This document shows positions 10,527-18,127 of a stretch of DNA of 53,134 nt, one piece after another. Position numbers and translations under genes: made by a program. Below the pieces are notes generated by a model that searched no databases, was not told the origin of the DNA, and was given only the letters and a program-made list of their open reading frames with translations. Numbering within the stretch: the first letter of the stretch is position 1; each line of letters starts with the position of its first letter. Source of the stretch: Nocardioidaceae bacterium (GTDB lineage Bacteria; Actinomycetota; Actinomycetes; Propionibacteriales; Nocardioidaceae); assembly GCA_030655315.1 (NCBI GenBank), contig JAURVT010000019.1:1-53134 (forward strand). The letters are read 5' to 3'.

Positions 10527-11648
10527 TCAGCGCGGAGCCGCCCCGAAGGCGGCGGCGAGGTCGGCGCCGATCTGCTCCAGGTGGTCGAGCGGGCGACGCA
10601 TCGCCTCGTCGAGCGAGCCGGCGGAGTCGAGCACCGAGCGGGCCGCCCAGAACGGCCCCGTGGCGGCGTCGACGCTGCCCGCGACCAGGGCCACCGGCAC
10701 CCCGGCGGCCTCGGCCAGGCCCCGCACGTGCCACGGCACCTTGCCCGCGGCGGACTGCGCGTCGTAGCGGCCCTCGCCGGTGACGACGAGGTCGGCCGCG
10801 GCGATCCGCTCGGCGAGGCCGCTCAACGAGGCGACGCGGTCGGCGCCGAGGACGAGGGACGCGCCCCACGCCAGCAGCCCGAAGCCCGACCCTCCCGCGG
10901 CACCCGCGCCCGGTCGGTCCTCCAGGCCGGGCTCGCGCCGCTCGCCGGCGACGACCGCCGCGAGCCGCGCCATCGCGGCCTCGAGCACCTCGAGGTCGTC
11001 CGGCGTCGCGCCCTTCTGCGGCCCGAAGACGTGGGCGGCGCCGAGGGGGCCGAGCAGCGGGCTGTCGACGTCGGTGAGCACCTCGACCCCGTCCGGCGGG
11101 AGCGCCCGCAGCCCGTCCAGGTGCAGGGCGGCGAGGTCGGCCAGACCCGCTCCCCCGTCGCCGGCCGGACCGCCCGCGGCGTCGACCGGGCGGGCACCGA
11201 GCTCGCGGAGCGCGCCGACGCCGCCGTCGGTGGAGCAGCTGCCGCCGAGGGCCAGCAGGAGCCGCGGGACGCCGTGGTCGAGCGCGGCGGCGATGGCCTG
11301 CCCGAAGCCGCGGGTGTGTGCCGTCAGCGGTGCGGGCTCGGCCAGCAGGGCGATCCCGCTGCAGGCGGCGAGCTCGACCAGGGCGGAGCCGTCGGGCAGC
11401 AGCAGCCAGTGCGTGTCGACGTCGTCACCGCCCGGGCCGGTCACGCGGACGGGCACCGGCGTCGCACCGGGCACCGCCGCGGCGACCGCGTCGACCGTGC
11501 CCTCCCCGCCGTCGGCCATCGGCGCGACGACCAGCTCGTCGTCCGGCCGCACCGAGCGCCATCCGCGGGCGAGGGCCTCGGCGACCTGGACCGACGTCGC
11601 CGACCCCTTGAACGAGTCGGGCGCGAGGACGACCCTCGTCGGCCTCAA
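10527..11648 (-). CDS. glxK: Glycerate kinase (GarK/GlxK family)
   Basis: A 373-residue enzyme that phosphorylates D-glycerate with ATP. It has the family opening VVLAPDSFKGSATSVQVAEAL, the ADGGEGTVDA motif and the GGSCSTDGGVG loop, and the C-terminal VVTGEGRYDAQS. Length is typical (about 375-380). It begins at TTG 11648, which overlaps the stop of the Usp gene as TTGA; this rare start is supported by the overlap and by conservation of the N-terminus right from the first residues. It is the last gene of an APC permease-Usp-kinase group, which may handle a compound degraded to glycerate. Confidence 0.92.
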   Translation of the reverse strand: MRPTRVVLAPDSFKGSATSVQVAEALARGWRSVRPDDELVVAPMADGGEGTVDAVAAAVPGATPVPVRVTGPGGDDVDTHWLLLPDGSALVELAACSGIALLAEPAPLTAHTRGFGQAIAAALDHGVPRLLLALGGSCSTDGGVGALRELGARPVDAAGGPAGDGGAGLADLAALHLDGLRALPPDGVEVLTDVDSPLLGPLGAAHVFGPQKGATPDDLEVLEAAMARLAAVVAGERREPGLEDRPGAGAAGGSGFGLLAWGASLVLGADRVASLSGLAERIAAADLVVTGEGRYDAQSAAGKVPWHVRGLAEAAGVPVALVAGSVDAATGPFWAARSVLDSAGSLDEAMRRPLDHLEQIGADLAAAFGAAPR

Positions 11649-12094
11649 CGGCGCGGCTTGGCGGGCGTGCGCCAGACCAGCACCGGGCAGTCCGCGTGGT
11701 TGAGCACGCGGTGGGCGACCGACCCCATGAGCACGGCCTCGGTGCGCGAGCTGCGGCTGGCCACCACGATCAGCCCGGCCTGCTCGCGCACGGCCGCCTT
11801 GACGATCTCGCCGGACGGCGAGCCGCCCACGACGCTCGTGGCGACCTCGGGGGCCCAGCGACGCAGCTCCACGGCGACGTGCTCGGTGGCCCGCTCGGCG
11901 GTCCTGCGGAACGACATCTCCTCGATCGGCTCGCGGCCCTTCTCCGCGTCGGACGCGAACGGCACGGCGGCGAGAGGGCTGACGACCGCGAGGACGGTCA
12001 CCTTGGTGACCTTGGCCGGGTCGACGACCGACTCGAGGAAGCGTGCGGCCTCCAGGGACTGCTCGGAGCCGTCGGTGGCGATCAGGACGTGCAT
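11645..12094 (-). CDS. Universal stress protein (UspA family)
   Basis: A single-domain Usp of 149 residues: start HVLIATDGSEQS, and the C-terminal nucleotide loop region LIVVASRSSRTEAVLMGSVAHRVLNHADCPVLVW. In the ATP-binding subgroup the loop reads G-x2-G-x9-G-S/T. Here the first glycines are replaced (ASRSSRTEAVLMGS), so ATP binding is uncertain. GAGGAG stands upstream of the ATG at 12094. It lies 14 bp after the permease gene and its stop overlaps the TTG of glycerate kinase, so the three genes probably form one transcript. Usp domains often accompany amino acid permeases. Confidence 0.9.
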   Translation of the reverse strand: MHVLIATDGSEQSLEAARFLESVVDPAKVTKVTVLAVVSPLAAVPFASDAEKGREPIEEMSFRRTAERATEHVAVELRRWAPEVATSVVGGSPSGEIVKAAVREQAGLIVVASRSSRTEAVLMGSVAHRVLNHADCPVLVWRTPAKPRR

Positions 12095-12108
12095 GGTGTC
12101 TCCTCGGC

Positions 12109-13488
12109 TCAGGCGTGGACGGCGGGGTCGTCGACGGGCGGCGGGTCGCCGTCGGTGAAGCGGTCGTTGACGAAGTACAGGACGACGCCGACGGCCAGCA
12201 TGCCGGCGCACCAGACCAGGGCGCCCGGGTCGTCGACGGCGGTGTAGACGAGCAGGCCGGCGTTGCCGACCACGCCGATCCACAGCAGGACCGTGGGGGC
12301 CGTGTAGTGCTCGTGTTCGACGGAGGCCGCGCGCAGCTTGAGCGCCGACGCGCACACCATCCCGTAGACCGCGATCAGGAACACGACCGTGACGGTCGCG
12401 AGGCGGTCGACGTCCGCGCTCAGGAGCAGCAGCACGACCAGGCTCGCGGTGAAGACGATCGCGACCCAGGGCGTGCGCCGCCCCGGGTGCACCCGCGCGA
12501 AGACCCGCGGCATGACGCCCTGGCGCGCCATCCCGTACATGATCCGCGACTGCGCGACGAGCGAGACGAGCGCGGTGTTGGTGACCGCGACGAGGGCGAT
12601 CGCCGAGAACACCTGGTCGGGCACCGGGATCGGGCCGTTCTGGACGACGGTCAGCAGGCTGCCGGCCGCGCCGCCGTCGGCCGCGAGCTCGTCGATCGGC
12701 GCCACCATGGCCGCGATCAGGGCGATCACCACGTAGAGGACGCCGGCCAGCGCCATGCCGCCGATCAGGGCCTTGGGGAACACCTGGCTCGGGTTCTTGG
12801 TCTCCTCGGCGACGTTGGCCGCGTTCTCGAACCCCGTCATCGCGAAGAACGCGAGCACGGCGCCGCTGAGGACGCCGAGGACCGGGTTGCCCTCGAACTG
12901 CAGGATCGGCGCGAAGTCGGCGTCGCCGTTGACGATCACGACCACCCCGACGAGCAGCACCAGGCCGAGGCCGATGGTCTCGATGACCGTCATCACCATG
13001 TTGGCCCAGACCGACTCCGAGATGCCGCGGAAGTTCACCAGCGACAGCACGACGATGAACGCCACCGCGACCACCGAGGTCGGGACGCCCGACACGAACT
13101 GCTCGAAGTAGCTGCCGCCGAACACCCGCGCGAGCGTGCCGGCCGCGGCGATCGTCGCGGCCAGCAGGCAGAAGGTGGTGATGAACGTGGTCGGACGGTG
13201 GTCGAAGGCCTTGTGCACGTAGAGCGACGCGCCCGCGGCCTGCGGGTACTTGGTGATCAGCTCGGCGTAGGCGAAGCCGGTCATCAGCGCGATCATCACG
13301 CCGACGACGAACGACAGCCAGAACGCCCCGCCGACGGTGAAGGCCATCACGCCGATCAGCGCGTAGATGCCCGAGCCGAGCACGTCGCCCAGCACGTAGA
13401 AGAACAGCAGGCGCCCGGTGATGGGCCGCGCCAGCTCCTCGGTCTGCCCGGAGCCGGGCGATTCTCCAGTCATGGTGCGGTCGCTCAT
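12109..13488 (-). CDS. APC superfamily amino acid permease
   Basis: A 459-residue, 12-helix transporter. Its first helix region GDVLGSGIYALIGV carries the unwound G-S-G-I-Y substrate site of the APC superfamily, and helix 6 shows FFAMTGFENAANVAEETKNP, a conserved APC signature. The start at 13488 (MSDRTMTG) is preferred because GAGGAGG lies 9 nt upstream; an in-frame ATG at 13539 has no ribosome site. The substrate is probably an amino acid or amine. It heads the Usp-glycerate kinase group. Its promoter must lie between 13489 and the long inverted repeat starting at 13580. Confidence 0.92.
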   Translation of the reverse strand: MSDRTMTGESPGSGQTEELARPITGRLLFFYVLGDVLGSGIYALIGVMAFTVGGAFWLSFVVGVMIALMTGFAYAELITKYPQAAGASLYVHKAFDHRPTTFITTFCLLAATIAAAGTLARVFGGSYFEQFVSGVPTSVVAVAFIVVLSLVNFRGISESVWANMVMTVIETIGLGLVLLVGVVVIVNGDADFAPILQFEGNPVLGVLSGAVLAFFAMTGFENAANVAEETKNPSQVFPKALIGGMALAGVLYVVIALIAAMVAPIDELAADGGAAGSLLTVVQNGPIPVPDQVFSAIALVAVTNTALVSLVAQSRIMYGMARQGVMPRVFARVHPGRRTPWVAIVFTASLVVLLLLSADVDRLATVTVVFLIAVYGMVCASALKLRAASVEHEHYTAPTVLLWIGVVGNAGLLVYTAVDDPGALVWCAGMLAVGVVLYFVNDRFTDGDPPPVDDPAVHA

Positions 13489-13579
13489 CGTGGCGGCCTC
13501 CTCGTGCTGTGAGGCTCGCCATCCTGTCAGTACCCCCACCCCGGGCGCGACCGTTGCAACTGCCTACCACTTTCCCCCT

Positions 13580-13810
13580 GTCGGATTCCCAGGTAGGCAC
13601 GGTCTTCCGACAGGAACCCGGAGAACTCTCCGGGTTTCCGTCGGATCACCAGGTGGGGTGGGGCGGGAGTGACGGGCGGGACGACGCGCCGCCGTCCCGT
13701 CCCAGCCGCCCCGTCAGCCCCGCCGGCACCACCTCACCCGGAGGACCGACGGATACCCGGAGAGTTCTCCGTGCCCGCGTCGGAAGACCGTGCCTACCTG
13801 GGAAACCGAC
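13580..13810. repeat. 231-bp long imperfect inverted repeat between the lut operon and the permease gene
   Basis: A left arm (13580-13644) and a right arm (13746-13810) are inverted copies of a 65-bp sequence with 58 matching positions by eye. Weaker complementarity continues inward, so almost the whole segment can fold back. Each arm also holds its own small hairpins, for example CCCGGAG-AACT-CTCCGGG at 13617-13634 and GTCGG/CCGAC at 13580-13584 and 13607-13611. It begins 8 bp after the stop of lutC. It may be a terminator, a REP/BIME-like element or a MITE; no coding frame explains it. This is all that fills the 329 bp between lutC and the APC permease. Confidence 0.85.
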
Positions 13811-13817
13811 GGACCCG

Positions 13818-14405
13818 TCAGCCGGCGACGATGACGTGGAGGGTGCGGGGGCCGTGGACGCCCTCGACGCGGTCGAGCTCGATGTCGCTGGTGGCGGACG
13901 GGCCGCTGATCCAGGTCTGGGGGCGGGACGGATCGAGCACGGCGACGGCGTCGGGGACGTCGGCCACGACCTGGTCGGCGCGCACGACGCAGACGTGGAG
14001 GTCGGGGACGAGGGTCGCGGCGCGGCGCCCCTCCCCCGGCCCGTGCGACAGCACGATCGTGCCGGTGACGGCGATGCCGCAGGTGGCGCCCGTGACGACG
14101 GCCGCCACGCCGTCGAGCTCGGCGGACGTGAGGCCGTCGTCGACGACGGCGCCCTCCACGTGCCACGGCAGACCCGGCGGGACGACGACGCGCGCGCCGT
14201 CGGGCAGCGCCTCGGCGATCCGCGCCTCGACCTCGTCGGCCGAGCAGCGCACGACGACGGCCTTGTAGTCCTCGACGCGCTCGAGGAACAGGTCGAGGTC
14301 GCCGCGGGTGTCCGTGCGGTAGCCGCGCGCCACCGTGACCGGCGACGTGTCGGCGTGGGCCAGCGCCCCGCGCACCCGGGCGAGGATGTCGTCGCGCGCG
14401 GTCAT
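13818..14405 (-). CDS. lutC: LutC, LUD-domain subunit of L-lactate oxidation complex
   Basis: A 195-residue LUD (DUF162) protein, with the family's blocks VVPPGLPWHVEG, ATCGIAVTGTIVLSHGPGEGRRAATLVPDLHVCVV and the C-terminal ISGPSATSDIE. With LutA and LutB it forms the iron-sulfur complex that oxidises L-lactate to pyruvate. The ATG overlaps the stop of lutB (ATGA, 14402-14405). It is the last gene of the rhamnose operon; its stop is followed directly by the long inverted repeat. Slightly shorter than Bacillus LutC (about 240). Confidence 0.93.
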   Translation of the reverse strand: MTARDDILARVRGALAHADTSPVTVARGYRTDTRGDLDLFLERVEDYKAVVVRCSADEVEARIAEALPDGARVVVPPGLPWHVEGAVVDDGLTSAELDGVAAVVTGATCGIAVTGTIVLSHGPGEGRRAATLVPDLHVCVVRADQVVADVPDAVAVLDPSRPQTWISGPSATSDIELDRVEGVHGPRTLHVIVAG

Positions 14406-15883
14406 CGTCCGCCCCCGGTGCGCTTCCACCAGCGGCGGAACGACTCGCGCGGCGGCGCCGGCATGTCGCGCGCCCCGGTCCACCTGCCACCCGGACCGGG
14501 CAGCCAGGAGATGACGTGCCGCCCACCGCCCGCGCGACGACCCTTGGCCCCCTTGCGGTCGAGGAACCGGCCGGCGAGGCCGGACACCTGCTCGGCGGCG
14601 TCGAGACGGGACCCCGACGACAGCGTCAGTGCGGCCCCCTTCATCGCGACGGCCTCGGGCTTGGGGACGCCGCCGCGGTGCGCGTCGACGACCTGCGCGC
14701 GCAGGTCGACCAGCACCGAGGGGATGTCGATCCGCACCGGGCAGGCGTCGAAGCAGGCCCCGCACAGCGAGGAGGCGTACGGCAGCGCATCGGTCTGCTC
14801 GTCGACGCCCACGCCCTTGAGCAGCGGGTTGAGGATCGCGCCGATCGGCCCCGGGTACACCGAGCCGTACGCGTGGCCGCCGGTGCGCTCGTAGACCGGG
14901 CAGACGTTCAGGCAGGCCGAGCAGCGGATGCAGCGCAGCGCCTGGCGCCCCACCTCGTCGGCGAGCGCGTTGGTGCGGCCGTTGTCGAGCAGCACGACGT
15001 GCATCTCCTGCGGCCCGTCGCCGGGGGTGACCCCGGACCAGGTCGACGTGTACGGGTTCATCCGCTCGCCGGTGGACGACCGCGGCAGCAGCTGCAGGAA
15101 CACGTCGAGGTCGGACCAGGTGGGCAGGATCTTCTCGATCCCCACCACCGACACGAGCACCTCGGGCAGCGTCAGGCACATCCGCCCGTTGCCCTCGGAC
15201 TCGACGATCACGAGCGTGCCGGAGTCGGCGATCGCGAAGTTGGCGCCCGAGACCGCGACCTTGGCGCGCAGGAACTTCTCGCGCAGGTGCAGCCGGGCCG
15301 CCTCGGCCAGGCGGGCGGGCTCGTCGCTCAGGTCGTCCGGGGCCGGACGACCGGCGCCCGCCATCTTCTCGCGGAAGATCTCGCGGATCTCGGCCCGGTT
15401 GCGGTGGATCGCGGGCACCAGGATGTGGCTGGGCAGGTCGTCGCCGAGCTGCACGATCAGCTCGGCGAGGTCGGTCTCCCAGGCGGCGATGCCCTCGGCT
15501 TCGAGCGCCTCGTTCAGCTCGATCTCCTGGGTGGCCATCGACTTGATCTTGACCACCTCGTCGACGCCGTGGCCCTTCGCGATGGACGCGACGACGGCGC
15601 ACGCCTCGGCGGCGTCGTTGGCCCAGTGCACCGTGACGCCGCGCGCGGTCAGCTGCTCCTCGAGCATCACGAGGTGCTCGTCGAGGTGCATCAGGGTGTT
15701 GTCCTTGATCGCCGCCCCGGCCAGGCGCAGCTCCTCCCAGCCGTCCACCTCGGCGACGACCTTGAGGCGCTTGTCGCGGATGGTCGACGTCGCGTGCGCG
15801 AGGTTGGCGCGCAGCTGGGTGTCGGCCAGCGCCTCGCGCGCGGCGGCGGGGAAGGCGGGCATGCCGACGAACGTGTGGCTCAT
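14402..15883 (-). CDS. lutB: LutB, iron-sulfur subunit of L-lactate oxidation complex
   Basis: A 493-residue protein with an N-terminal LUD domain (SHILVPAIHRNRAEIREIF; GANFAIADSGTLVIVESEGNGR) and a C-terminal ferredoxin-like part holding two cluster motifs: CIRCSACLNVCP (near 317) and CGACFDACP (near 373), enough for two [4Fe-4S] clusters. It passes electrons from lactate oxidation, probably to a quinone-linked acceptor. Its start forms TGATG with the end of lutA (1-bp overlap), and its end overlaps lutC. Length matches the family (about 475-495). Confidence 0.95.
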   Translation of the reverse strand: MSHTFVGMPAFPAAAREALADTQLRANLAHATSTIRDKRLKVVAEVDGWEELRLAGAAIKDNTLMHLDEHLVMLEEQLTARGVTVHWANDAAEACAVVASIAKGHGVDEVVKIKSMATQEIELNEALEAEGIAAWETDLAELIVQLGDDLPSHILVPAIHRNRAEIREIFREKMAGAGRPAPDDLSDEPARLAEAARLHLREKFLRAKVAVSGANFAIADSGTLVIVESEGNGRMCLTLPEVLVSVVGIEKILPTWSDLDVFLQLLPRSSTGERMNPYTSTWSGVTPGDGPQEMHVVLLDNGRTNALADEVGRQALRCIRCSACLNVCPVYERTGGHAYGSVYPGPIGAILNPLLKGVGVDEQTDALPYASSLCGACFDACPVRIDIPSVLVDLRAQVVDAHRGGVPKPEAVAMKGAALTLSSGSRLDAAEQVSGLAGRFLDRKGAKGRRAGGGRHVISWLPGPGGRWTGARDMPAPPRESFRRWWKRTGGGR

Positions 15884-16668
15884 CAGCCTGCCCTCCGGGC
15901 GTCGACGGGGTGCGCGCCCGGGTCGGGCGTCGCGGGGTCGTCCTCGGTGGCGGCCAGGATCTCGGCCAGGTGCATGGTGCGCACGCGCGAGCGCTGCCGC
16001 GAGAGCAGCCCGCCGACGTGCATCAGGCAGGAGTTGTCGCCCGCGACGAGCACCTCGGCGCCCGTGCCGGCCACCTCCCGCGCCTTGTCCGAGCCCATGG
16101 CCACCGACGTGTCGGCGTTCTTGACCGCGAACGTGCCGCCGAAGCCGCAGCACTGGTCCGCACCGGGCAGCTCGACGAGCCGCAGCCCGCGCACCTGGCG
16201 CAGCAACTGCAGCGGACGGTCGCCGACGCCCAGCATCCGCAGCGAGTGGCAGGTCGGGTGGTAGGTGACGGCGTGCGGGAAGTACGCGCCGACGTCGGTC
16301 ACGCCGAGCACGTCGACGAGGAACTCCGACAGCTCGTGGACCTTCGGGGACAGGTCGGCGACGGCGGCCTGCAGCGCGGGGTCGCCCGAGCGCCGCGCGA
16401 CGATCGCGTGCTGGTGCCGGGCAGAGCCCGCGCACGAGCCCGACGGCGTGACGATCGCGTCGTACCCGGCGAAGGCGTCGGCGTACCCGCGCACCACCGG
16501 GACGGCCTCGTCCAGGTAGCCGGTGTTGACCATGGGCTGGCCGCAGCAGGCCTGCCCGGCCGGGAACTCGACGTCGACGCCGAGGCGTCGGAGCAGCCGC
16601 ACCACGGCCTGCCCCGTCCCGGGGAACATCGCGTCGTTGATGCAGGTGACCATCAGGGCGACCCTCAT
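15883..16668 (-). CDS. lutA: LutA, CCG-domain subunit of L-lactate oxidation complex
   Basis: A 261-residue protein with two cysteine-rich CCG domains, visible as ACCGQPMVNTGY and QCCGFGGTFAVK, which bind an iron-sulfur cluster and are shared with glycolate oxidase GlpC/GlcF. It opens with the typical MRVALMVTCINDAMFPGTG. A strong GGAAGGAG lies before the ATG at 16668, but the start also overlaps the rhaB stop (ATGA, 16665-16668), so lactate oxidation is translationally linked to rhamnose catabolism. Confidence 0.95.
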   Translation of the reverse strand: MRVALMVTCINDAMFPGTGQAVVRLLRRLGVDVEFPAGQACCGQPMVNTGYLDEAVPVVRGYADAFAGYDAIVTPSGSCAGSARHQHAIVARRSGDPALQAAVADLSPKVHELSEFLVDVLGVTDVGAYFPHAVTYHPTCHSLRMLGVGDRPLQLLRQVRGLRLVELPGADQCCGFGGTFAVKNADTSVAMGSDKAREVAGTGAEVLVAGDNSCLMHVGGLLSRQRSRVRTMHLAEILAATEDDPATPDPGAHPVDARRAG

Positions 16669-18125
16669 GGAAGCTCCTTCCCTCGTCGGGCCAGTCTGGA
16701 CTCCAGCTCGTCCCACTGCCGACCGGTCCCCCGCGGCTCGTAGCGGCGGAGCGTGTGCGTGGCCCCGATCAGGGCCCGCATCGCGGCCAGGTCGGGCAGG
16801 TCGGCACCCAGCGCCCGGGCCTGGACGAGGACGTTGCCGAGCGCCGCGGCCTCGACCGGCCCGGCGAGCACGGGCAGCCCGCAGGCGTCGGCCGTCAGCT
16901 GGCAGAGGAGCGCGTTCTGCGACCCGCCGCCCACCACGTGCACCACCTCGACCTCGAGCCCGCCCAGCCGCGCGGCCAGGCCGACCGTGCGTCGGTACGC
17001 GAGCGCGAGGCTCTCCAGGACGCACCGCACCGTCGCGCCCGGCCCCTCGGGTGGGGTCTGCCCGGTCTCGCGGCAGGCGGCCGCGATCCGGGCGGGCATG
17101 TCGCCGGGGGCCAGGAAGGCCTGGCCGTCGACGTCGACGACGGGCCCGAAGGCCACCGCGGCAGCGGCCTCGTCGAGGAGCGCGCCGAGGTCGTCGCGTC
17201 CCCAGGCGCGCAGGGTCTCGCTGAGCACCCACAGGCCCATGACGTTGCGCAGGAAGCGCACGGTCCGGTCGACGCCGCCCTCGTTGGTGAAGTCGGCCTC
17301 GCGCGCCTCGTCGGTGAGCACCGGACCGTCGAGCTCGACGCCGACCAGCGACCAGGTGCCCGAGGAGATGAACGCCGCCGGCACGGCCGGGTCGAGCGGC
17401 ACGCCGACGACCGCCGACGCGGTGTCGTGCGAGCCCACGGCGACGACCGGCGTGGTCGCCGGCAGCCCCGTGGCGTCGGCGACGGCCGGCAGCAGGGTGC
17501 CCACCACCTCGCCGGGCTCGACGACGGTCGGCAGCACGCGCGGCGGCACGCCGACGGCCTCGGCCAGGTCGGTGGCCCACCGGTGACCGCGGACGTCGAA
17601 CAGCTGCGTGGTGGAGGCGTTGGTAGCCTCGGCGACCCGCCGGCCGGTCAGCCACGACCCGAGCAGGTCGGGCACCAGCAGCACGGCCGCGACGTCGTCG
17701 AACGACGGCTCGGTGGCGAGCTGGTAGATGGTGTTGAAGCCCAGCTGCTGCAGGCCGGTGGTGGCGTACAGCCGCTCCTCGCCGATCAGCGCGGTCACCC
17801 GCTCGCGCACGCCGTCGGTGCGCGTGTCGCGATGGCTGAACGGGCGGCCGAGCAGGCGGCCGTCGGCGTCCACGAGCCCGTAGTCGACGGCCCACGAGTC
17901 GACCCCGACGGCGGCGACGTCGCCCGCGCGGCCGAGCCCGACGAGCACCTCGGACCAGAGCCGCTCGACGTCCCAGCGCAGGGACCCGTCGCCGGCGGTG
18001 ACCGGTCCGTTGCCGAACCGGTGCACCTCGACGAGCTCGAGCCGGCCGTCGCCGACGGTGCCGACCATGACGCGCCCGCTGGTCGCGCCGAGGTCGACGG
18101 CCGCCAGCCGCAGGAGGCCCGTCAT
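16665..18125 (-). CDS. rhaB: Rhamnulokinase
   Basis: A 486-residue FGGY-family sugar kinase that phosphorylates L-rhamnulose at C1. It shows the N-terminal phosphate loop VDLGATSGRVMVG, the RhaB hallmark VDSWAVDYGLVD and the catalytic aspartate region AVGSHDTASAV, then SSGTWSLVG and GGGSQNALLCQLTA in the ATPase half. It lies 2 bp after rhaEW and overlaps lutA by four bases. Length is typical (about 480-490). Assignment as RhaB rather than another FGGY kinase rests on these motifs and on adjacent rhaI and rhaEW. Confidence 0.95.
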   Translation of the reverse strand: MTGLLRLAAVDLGATSGRVMVGTVGDGRLELVEVHRFGNGPVTAGDGSLRWDVERLWSEVLVGLGRAGDVAAVGVDSWAVDYGLVDADGRLLGRPFSHRDTRTDGVRERVTALIGEERLYATTGLQQLGFNTIYQLATEPSFDDVAAVLLVPDLLGSWLTGRRVAEATNASTTQLFDVRGHRWATDLAEAVGVPPRVLPTVVEPGEVVGTLLPAVADATGLPATTPVVAVGSHDTASAVVGVPLDPAVPAAFISSGTWSLVGVELDGPVLTDEAREADFTNEGGVDRTVRFLRNVMGLWVLSETLRAWGRDDLGALLDEAAAAVAFGPVVDVDGQAFLAPGDMPARIAAACRETGQTPPEGPGATVRCVLESLALAYRRTVGLAARLGGLEVEVVHVVGGGSQNALLCQLTADACGLPVLAGPVEAAALGNVLVQARALGADLPDLAAMRALIGATHTLRRYEPRGTGRQWDELESRLARRGKELP

Positions 18126-18127
18126 CG

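Noticed and set aside
13580-13810. CRISPR array or insertion sequence
   Set aside because: Only two arms in inverted orientation, no repeat-spacer pattern and no transposase frame or target duplication seen.
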